Of a DNA stretch of 64,000 nt, positions 57,204 through 64,000 are shown piece by piece. The DNA comes from Typhlomys cinereus. Lineage: Eukaryota; Chordata; Mammalia; Rodentia; Platacanthomyidae. Location of the stretch: contig JALPQD010000027.1 in the NCBI GenBank assembly GCA_023101885.1, positions 6,425,021 through 6,489,020 of the forward strand, written 5' to 3'. Position 1 is the stretch's first letter; every line of letters begins with the position of its first letter. Under the pieces are notes generated by a model. That model saw only the letters and a program-made list of their open reading frames with translations, made no database searches and was not told the origin of the DNA. A program made the position numbers and the translations under genes.

Positions 57204-57626
57204 TATCATAGTTAAGCACAGGTATCAACTTGACTGTTGAGGGTTTGAGCTCTGGGCACAGTTGTAGAGAGTTGATGGTTGAGTTAAGCCCAGAGCAAAC
57301 CTGAAGAAGATTGTCCAGTGGATGGGGAAGACCCAGCCCATGGTGGGTGGGATTAGGCCCTGAATAAATCACAGAGAGCTGATTGAGAGAGTGGGCATCC
57401 TTCTGTATACTTGGCCAGACAAGCTGGTCTGGCAAGTAAGGATTGTCCATCTCTCAGCCATTATGCAGTGATGGTGTGGCCAGTTCCCTCAGCCCTGGTG
57501 TTGGTGTGTGCTCTCCTGTCAAGCTGGACTATGAACTGTAACCGGACTGTTGTAAGAAAGTAAACTCCTTGATCCCTTAAGCTGTGTGATGGTCATTTAT
57601 CAGCAACTATGCAGATGACTGCAACA
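57204..57626 (+). repeat. 3' LTR of the complete MaLR-type element
   Basis: 423 bases. The first base pair reads TA instead of TG, a mutated terminal dinucleotide. Confidence 0.95.
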
Positions 57627-57984
57627 AAGAGAGATAGAAGTGTTTACTGTTGAAAAACAAATCCCTGGAAGGGTTTTGTGAAAGACAGATACTATTCTTT
57701 TCTTAGTTATTCTTGCTTTGGGGAAGGCCTTTGTGTTCTGAGGTGGATGAAGGGTCCAACATTTTCAGTCTGTCTCAAATCTCACCAGACTTGTCCAGAG
57801 AGCATCATAGTTGATCTTTCTGGCTTGTACTTGTTTCTCCATCTTATTGAAAATAGTATTTTCTTTGTATATTCTGGTTTTTTAAATTTTATTTTCAGTG
57901 AAGTCAAGAGTTCTTTTCTTCTCCCTCAGAAAGTTCCACTTCTCTCATTTGATTCTGAAATGGCTTTATTTATTTACTTGTGAG
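57627..57984. other. No gene recognised
   Basis: One 101-codon frame (57678-57983) with no domain. Confidence 0.4.
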
Positions 57985-58190
57985 GATATCTTTCACGCAT
58001 CTCAAGCTAGCCTCAAACTTGCTCTGGAGCCAAGGGTGACCTTGAACTTCTGATACTCCTGTCTTCACTTCCAGATCACTAAAATTAAAAGTGTGTGCTA
58101 CCACACTGGGTTCATGTCATGCTAGGGATCCAATCCAGGGCTTTATGGATGCTAGAGAAACACTCCACCAATTGAGTTATAGCCCTATTG
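57985..58190 (-). mobile_element. B4 SINE, antisense
   Basis: 'caagctagcctcaaacttgc', 'gtgaccttgaacttctgatac' and head 'accaattgagttatagcccta'. Confidence 0.85.
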
Positions 58191-58314
58191 CTGCGAACAT
58201 TTTTTGAAAGAAGCCAGAGTAATAAGGTTTTCTCTTGGAAGTTTTTCAGACACCTGTGAGGGAAAATAGAGGATTCATTATGGGAGAGGTGTGGTTCTTA
58301 GCAGGAAGCTCAGG

Positions 58315-58530
58315 CTTTTGGAAGGACACTGGGCTTGGGAGTCAATCAACCAACTGAGTATATTTCCTTTTATACTTTCTCTGCAAAGTGCATAACATCT
58401 TGGAACTCAATTTCATAAGACAAAGAGAACACCACTGGTCTTGCTTAGCTCTTGAGATTAGTGGGAGGATCAAATGGGATAAAGATTTTATCCTCTTTGT
58501 AAAATGATATAGAAACAAAGCATATTATTT
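58315..58530 (+). mobile_element. MIR SINE
   Basis: 'gacactgggcttgggagtc' and 'tgggaggatcaaatgggata' are MIR words at the right spacing. Confidence 0.65.
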
Positions 58531-58599
58531 TTATGTCTTCACGTAGCACTCCCTGGGAAGATATCATGGAGTGAGAAACAAAAGGTTGTCACCATTATT

Positions 58600-58905
58600 G
58601 TCAGCTTCTCATTCCGTGGTAATGAATATCCCCCAGCTAGCCTGTGGCCACAGAGGGCTCTCATTAATATGGAACTTAGATAATTCATAAACTGCTACAA
58701 CAGCTCAGAAAGGGCTTAATCACTTGCCTTCACTCTTAATTATTTTAAAACCTCAATAATGGTCAAATGAGCTGCAAGTCAGTCTAATTAATTTGCATTA
58801 TGCCCTAAGGTCTTGAACGAGCAGGGAGTTTATAAACACAAAGTCGAAGGACTTGACGGAGGCATGTCAAGCCTGAATGAATATCTGGGTTGATTCCCAT
58901 CAGTG
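58600..58905. other. Repeat-free AT-rich island with homeodomain/octamer-like motifs
   Basis: No repeat or gene recognised. TAATTA (58785-58790) sits directly before ATTTGCAT (58791-58798), the octamer in reverse. 'gtttataaacac' lies about 58829-58840. Regulatory use is speculation. Confidence 0.35.
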
Positions 58906-58910
58906 CCTCC

Positions 58911-58912
<2 letters not shown>

Positions 58913-58954
<42 letters not shown>
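58913..58954. repeat. (GT)n microsatellite
   Basis: Pure GT dinucleotide. Confidence 0.95.
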
Positions 58955-58956
<2 letters not shown>

Positions 58957-59121
58957 TCACATTTGTTTGTTTCATTATAATTGCCCTTGAAGTCTATGAA
59001 AATAAGCTCCTTGTTCTTGCTTGGAATCAGCTGTGAATTTCAGTTGTCCATACACCCCCTGATTCAGTATTTATGGGCACTGGAGAGCTGGCTGGATATT
59101 ACTTTCATTTCTTTATGCATA

Positions 59122-59126
59122 GGCGC

Positions 59127-59170
<44 letters not shown>

Positions 59171-59440
59171 CTCTGTGGAAACCAGAGGTTGAAATTGGGT
59201 GTCTTCCTTTATGATCTCCCACCTTAGTTTTGAGACAGACTCTCTTTTATTAAATCCAGTGCTCTTGGTTTTGGCTATTGCTAGACTGGCCAGGAAACTC
59301 TAGGGATCTTCCTGTCTCTGCCTCCCCAGAACTGGATTACCACTATGCCTGTTTTTTATATGGCAGCTGGGGATCTCAACTCTGGTTCTTATGCTTGCAC
59401 AGCAAGGATGGTACACATCGAATCATCTCCCAGTCATGCT
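59122..59440 (-). mobile_element. B3-class SINE, antisense, with (GT)n tail
   Basis: (GT)n at 59127-59167, 'ttttgagacagactctctttt', 'ctgtctctgcctccccagaac', and a diverged head. Confidence 0.85.
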
Positions 59441-59589
59441 TTAACTTTCTAATCAAGGGAATGAGCTCTTTAGGCTGCCTGCAGGGGATTAGCTCCACAG
59501 TGTTAATTGAAATGAGAGGATCCACACACCGTGGGGGGTACCATTCCCTGGCTAGATCTTGGACTATGTACATGGAAAAGGAACTGACC

Positions 59590-59800
59590 CAGTTTGAGAT
59601 AGGATCCTTTAACCCGGGCTGACCTTGAATTTGTGTAGTTGAGGATGACTTGAACTTCAGACTCTGTTGCTTCCACCTCTAGAGTGCTGGGTTCACAGCA
59701 GCACCTGGGTAATGTGGTGCCAGGGATAAAACTCAGGACTTTGTACATGCTAGACAAATACTCTACCAAACCGAGCGATATCTCTAGTCCCTTTATATCA
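59590..59800 (-). mobile_element. B4 SINE, antisense
   Basis: 'gggctgaccttgaatttgtg', 'gtgccagggataaaactcagg' and 'gctagacaaatactctacc'. Confidence 0.85.
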
Positions 59801-59835
59801 CTCACGTTTTGAAATCCCAATACCCAGTACTTCAT

Positions 59836-59990
59836 AATGTGACTGCATTTGGAGCTGATGTCTTTAAGTTATTAATCCTATTAGATCAGGAGGTGGAGCC
59901 TTGCTGGAGGAAGTGTCATTGGGGGCAGATCTTGAGCACAGGGGGTTAGCAGCTGCTGTCCTGGGCAGTGCACATCTCTATTGGGGGTTT
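59836..59990 (+). mobile_element. MaLR/MLT-type LTR fragment
   Basis: 'gactgcatttggagctgatg' and 'gaggtggagccttgctggagg' match MaLR LTR words. Cut off by the next LTR. Confidence 0.5.
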
Positions 59991-59992
59991 TT

Positions 59993-60425
59993 TGCCGCAG
60001 ACCAGAGTCGCGGCCTCGAGACCAGGGCTCCCCAGGACCGGGTGGAGAACAGAACACACGCGGCTCCCTCTCGTCCGAGTGATCCTGAACCCGTTTATTG
60101 AAACTTTCGTGACAACTTTTATACAGAAACTTTTGGGGTAAAGAATGTTGCATACATAATAGATAATCAGCAAAGTCACCTTCAGGGTGGACCCTTTTTT
60201 TTTTTCAAGAACCTAACCCATTGCTTCAGGGCAAAGGCACTTAACAGGAACATTCTCTCAGTATTCAAAAACTTATCTATAATGCTTCACCGGATAGCTG
60301 TGGGGCTGAGCCCACATTTTAACAGAGACTGCTTTCTTTTAAAATACAGAGGCAGAATGTTCTCCTATTGAATTTAGCAAGGAACATATTTTACAATTAA
60401 CTATAGGAATCCTCAACACCCCACA
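59993..60425 (-). mobile_element. ERVK-like LTR, antisense
   Basis: Read on minus it starts TGTGGGGTGTTGAGG and ends CTGCGGCA, with a TATA box ('ctgtataaaagttg', about 60115) and AATAAA near 60095, followed by a GC-rich U5. The layout fits betaretrovirus-like (class II) LTRs. TSD not seen, so the boundaries are provisional. Confidence 0.65.
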
Positions 60426-60800
60426 AGTCCCAGCGTGAGCTTTGACTGTTGTCCTCTCCAGGTTGATACTCTCAGTCAGGCAGGTCGACATAGGCACTAG
60501 GCATGGCAGCAGGTTCTAACTTGGGAAGATGCATGTGGCTCATGTAGTCTCTACTATCTAAGCTTAAACTACATCTCTAAGGGGAGGCCTTGACTTGAAT
60601 ACTCAAGGCCCATAAGCTATAGCTGGTTCTGTCGATGGAACACTGAGGTATGCACTGAAGAAAACACTTAAGCAACATAATTATTAAAAGAATAACTTCT
60701 ATAATAGCATCCTTCTATTCCTTTAATAGTAAGGTTGCTTATGTCTTCCTTTGAGGAATTCCAGAAGCGTATTGCCATCAGTTAGATGACCCATCTGTGA
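60426..60800 (-). other. Possible retroviral internal remnant
   Basis: Lies immediately upstream of the ERVK-like LTR in its own orientation. One minus-strand frame has a short hydrophobic run that might be an env C-terminal membrane segment, but stops precede it and no polypurine tract is clear. Weak; could be unrelated. Confidence 0.25.
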
Positions 60801-61210
60801 ACCATGCATACTCCAAACCTGGGGTCCAGTTGTGGAACCCAGGTTCCCGCTGTGAAGCCCAAGTTCCCGCCAGCGCAAAATTCAAATCTCTCCCGCCGGC
60901 GCCAGCTCACTGCGGACTTGCAGACCTGAGCCTGCTGCCTCACCCTCTCCCCCTGGGCATGCTGGGAACTGCCCAGGGCAAGGTTATCGGCCAGAACATC
61001 TGTAAACTGACTCAACTTCCTTGTGTAATGTATTTGCTCGAGGCAGTTGCTTTTCCTTTAAAAACCTTGCCTCAAATTCAGTCGGGGCAGTTCTCCTATG
61101 CCTGAGCAGGGAGGCGGTCCTAGCTAGCTAGATTAATAAATCTTGCCTCGTGCCTTTACAGCAACCCAGCGGTTCTCGTGTCTCCTTCGGGGATCTGGGT
61201 AAGGGGCCCA
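60800..61210 (+). mobile_element. ERV1-like (gammaretrovirus-type) LTR
   Basis: TATA-like 'tttaaaaaccttgcc' (about 61057), AATAAATCTTGCC at 61135, and a U5 with 'ctcgtgtctccttcggggat'. Arrangement fits a class I LTR. Start uncertain. Confidence 0.6.
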
Positions 61211-62095
61211 AAGGGAACTTCAGTTCCAACACAGTCAGGCCCCATATGCCAAGGGTGTCTCTTTCGGGGCAGAGGCGATCATTGGTGGGAGTGCACTCAG
61301 ATGGTCCATCTCTGTGATTTCTCATAAGAGTGCTGTTTGGGGTAGGAAAGACACGGCCCCCTTTGCTTCTGACATGGATTCTCCCAGTTTGGATTGCAAA
61401 TACCATCTCCAGGGGCAGTCTTGGCATCTAGACTTTCTGGCATGATGGTCTCTTCCTTGGCCTTCAGCCAGGGTAAGAGGGTATCACAGTTTCTTTTAAG
61501 GTTCCAGTGGACTGAGATGAGAGCATAGTCTTGTACTTCTGGAATTTCTGAGTTAGTACATAGGTGGGAATCCTACCCAACCTATGTTTTAAGACTCTAG
61601 AAGTTATTCTCTAATTTCCTTAAAATCAGTGCACACATTTTGGCCAACAAGTCTACTTATTATAAATGACTAGACATGAAATTTCTATTTAGTATTTGAC
61701 TAAAGTTAAAAAGCAGGCTTCTTCTCTAGAACAGAGAGCAGGAAGCTAGTTCCAAAAAACCCTAAGAAAGGGCACCCCTAATTACCAGAAGAATTCCTGC
61801 CAGAGGCAAAACTTGAATTGTCCTAAAGAAAACCAAAACCTAGGTGAAGGGCACTCCTAATTACCAGAAGAATTCCTGCCAGAGGCAAAACTTGAATTGT
61901 CTAGGAGAGAATGCCCAGCCCCTGTCCTTGGGCGTTACTGTGACCTTCCTCAGAGGACAGGCTTTTAGGCCTGTGCTGGGAAGAAACACCAAGGCCTGAC
62001 AATTCCCATATTTTTCCTTATTTCTCTAAAATAAAGCCATGTCCTTATCCCAAAACATGATACTTTGAATCTACCTTTTCTAAACTGAGACATAT
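61211..62095. other. No gene recognised; holds a tandem duplication
   Basis: May belong partly to the preceding ERV. No long frame. Confidence 0.4.
61770..61901. repeat. Two-copy tandem repeat, period 79
   Basis: A 53-base stretch from 61770 is repeated at 61849 with one visible substitution. The 26 bases between copies do not repeat. Confidence 0.9.
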
Positions 62096-62099
62096 TCTA

Positions 62100-62540
62100 C
62101 CAGATTAGTTGGATAGGGACGCGGCAGTTTTTCTTTTTGGGGTTCTTGTGTTCCAGAGCCAAAGGTTGAAACTAGAACACATTGAAGGGTTAAAGCAGGG
62201 ATTTTATTGAAAACGAGAGAAAAGGGAAGAAACTCTTGGGCACTTGGTCCAAAGGCAGCAAGAAGGAAGCCATAGCCGTAAGGTGGGAGAGCCTTAGAGC
62301 AGAGGATACAGCTTACGGTCAGAGAGAACAGGAAGAGCCGCTGTAAGCACATGGCTAGAAGGGAACAGAGCTCACACGGAACAGCCACATGGTGGGAGGA
62401 AGAAGAGGAGATATGATGGGTGGAGTCACAGTTTTTTATAGTCTGGCATTGCTAATGAGTGTCCTAGAGTTACTAGGGAAGTGAGGTAAGAATGGAAGGG
62501 TAGTGGGCTCAGTTCCCACAGGACTGGACATTCCTAACTA
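62100..62540 (-). mobile_element. LTR (family G), antisense
   Basis: Minus strand has TATA ('actataaaaaactg', about 62440), AATAAA (about 62209), and an end 'ctttggctctggaacacaag' shared with the 14640 LTR. Confidence 0.75.
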
Positions 62541-62544
62541 CACT

Positions 62545-63125
62545 AACTATACAATAGCAATTAAATTATTTACATTAATCTCAACCTTACTAGAAGATAC
62601 TTATGTGGAGTCCATTGATATTTCAAACAGCCAAGGTAGATCTCTTCCCTCAACACTCTGAAATTCCTCACAGTCCCGGAGGTTGTTCACAATGTTATCA
62701 CTGTCATTAATGATTCTACAATAATAATTAAATGAATTCTCTGCTGCTTTCAGCCAATTTTAGCTTTTCAGGCTAAAATCCAATATTGCTGTAACTGTAA
62801 GTGATAAAAAGCAGTATTTAAAGAATGGTCCTAGTGGCCCTGTAAAGGGCTGTTATTTGAATATTCAGAAGGGAAGGGTTTAACCTCTGTTTAGGTTTGC
62901 ATGAATTTCTCTTGTGAAGAAGGATAATGTTCTTTATGACCTTGGGCAAGAAGGGAGGTGGAAGTGGTAGAAGGTGGAGTAGATACTGTGGATGAGGAAT
63001 TAGACTTGGATCTCTCAGTGACGTTCAAGGGAGAGCCAGGCCAGGAACAGCCCCTGCTTTTCCCTTCCGTGACTTCATGGCTTCTTACCCATGTTACCAT
63101 TTCAGAAGGTACAAGTTGGGATCTG
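62545..63125. other. No gene recognised
   Basis: No named repeat, frames below 85 codons. Confidence 0.45.
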
Positions 63126-63129
63126 GGGA

Positions 63130-63345
63130 TGTTGTGCAGCACGTATGCCTGACATGCATGGAGCCCTGCCTTCCTTCCCCAACATCACATGAACCAGGCA
63201 AGGTGGTGCTTGCCTGTAATGCCAGAATTTGGGAGTTAGGAGGTGGAGGTAAGAAGTTCAAGGTCATCCTTAACTGCAGTGAGTTCAAGGTTAGCTTGGG
63301 AGACACAAAAGAGCCTGTCTCAAACAAACCACACAAGTACAGCTG
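63130..63345 (+). mobile_element. B4 SINE, sense
   Basis: 'catgcatggagccctgccttc', 'gcttgcctgtaatgccagaa', 'gaagttcaaggtcatcctt', 'gagcctgtctcaaac'. Confidence 0.88.
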
Positions 63346-63879
63346 GAAGATGGATGCTCTGTGGCAGAGGAGAGAAATTGTTATTATGTAAATTAGTATT
63401 GACTTGAGCAAATACTGGGTTACCATTCTCTAATGGGGAAAATGGACAGTGAGCAAAATAAATGCCTCTGCACCTACACAGAAAACAAATCTGATCATGT
63501 TATGATACCAGAAACCAGAGCAGAAAGGGGCACATGCTGTTTGACAGAGGAGAGTTTCTAAGAAGGAGGAATATATATTCTGAATGTCACAGGATGGGTC
63601 ATAAGACCTAGAAAGTCCTCCTGGTCTCCAGAGGATAAGTCCACTGTCTCAGAATTCAATGGGAAGGACCAATGGAACATGCATCTTGTTTTGGGGACAG
63701 AGATGATTCTAGAATGGCCAGGACAGACTAATCAAAGAACGCTGCCTCCTTCAACTCAGGCTCTGATGGCTCCACAGAGAAATGTCCCCATCATGAATCA
63801 CTACATTTCATTGTATCCCTCCCCCCCAAACACCTTGTGTGAACCTTTTTGGAGAAGATGTGAACAAATGTCTGTTCAC
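63346..63879. other. No gene recognised
   Basis: Short frames only. Confidence 0.45.
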
Positions 63880-64000
63880 CTCGGATAGAGAACTAATACA
63901 GAAATGAGGAAACCAAGTCTTTTGGTGAACCACTGAGTTGAACTGAGGTTACTTGTAAGAGCCTGGGCAACTTACAAGTGGCTACACCACTGAAGAATAT
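63880..64000 (-). mobile_element. LTR-like repeat (family D), start only
   Basis: 'gaggttacttgtaagagcct' and 'gtggctacaccactgaag' resemble the 3425 copy; continues beyond the window. Confidence 0.4.

Larger units (their letters stand above)
55585..57626 (+). mobile_element. Complete MaLR-type LTR retroelement (2.04 kb)
   Basis: Two LTRs in direct orientation (55585-56006 and 57204-57626) flank a 1.2-kb internal region. Flanking AAGAA and AAGAG make a 4/5 TSD. A polypurine tract ('acaaggggtgggg') lies directly before the 3' LTR, and the start of the internal region ('gaatttgatactcaggaagt') is the usual MaLR primer-binding area. No gag, pol or env domain is seen; the 175-codon plus frame (56030-56557) and 200-codon minus frame (55987-56589) have no recognised domain. 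It is non-autonomous and would depend on ERVL-type enzymes supplied elsewhere. Confidence 0.95.

Noticed and set aside
60426..60800. Functional env gene
   Set aside because: Only a short hydrophobic run with stops upstream; kept as a low-confidence remnant.

Overview
The window looks like an intergenic or intronic stretch of a rodent nuclear genome. It contains SINEs of the B1, B2/B3, B4 and ID classes together, LINE-1 copies with Lx-like 3' UTRs, and many ERVL-MaLR-type LTRs, a mix typical of myomorph rodents. The species cannot be fixed from the sequence. The youngest L1 and LTR families do not look like the common Mus ones as I remember them. I found no protein-coding exon of a host gene, no tRNA, rRNA or snRNA gene and no CRISPR. 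The only protein-coding traces are LINE-1 ORF2 remains and a very doubtful retroviral scrap near 60.4-60.8 kb. Long open frames elsewhere lie in (CA)n, (GA)n or LTR sequence and are not treated as genes.

Layout. 1-3.0 kb: 3' half of an antisense LINE-1 with a 442-codon open reverse-transcriptase segment. 3.4-10 kb: LTR fragments, an old L1 piece, a 5'-truncated L1 with a perfect 15-bp target-site duplication (TSD), and a solo LTR with a perfect 5-bp TSD at 9638-10046. 10-25 kb: SINEs with long CA/TG/GA tails and several LTRs, two of them lodged inside simple repeats. 25-33 kb: an old antisense L1, purine-rich and CA-rich low-complexity blocks, and more LTRs. 33-46 kb: an old L1 split by a SINE, a second young antisense L1, a 127-bp near-identical local duplication, many B3/B4 SINEs, and an L1 with a 5' inversion. 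47-58 kb: a partial and then a complete MaLR-type retroelement (55585-57626, two LTRs about 97-98% identical by eye), a 13-unit diverged minisatellite (50.64-51.35 kb), and ancient L2 and MIR fragments. 58-64 kb: a repeat-poor AT-rich island, then two retroviral LTRs of different classes in opposite orientation, and further LTR and SINE remains.

How it fits together: nothing here forms a pathway. The story is layered transposition: ancient L2/MIR/MLT1, then old L1, then B-type SINEs, then young MaLR LTRs and L1s landing in older repeats. I did not find a new biological system. The observations most worth checking are the recently active MaLR-type family and its frequent presence within simple repeats, the minisatellite with an inverted unit beside it, a retroposition event that left essentially only a poly(A) tail, and the 127-bp duplication that abuts a truncated L1.
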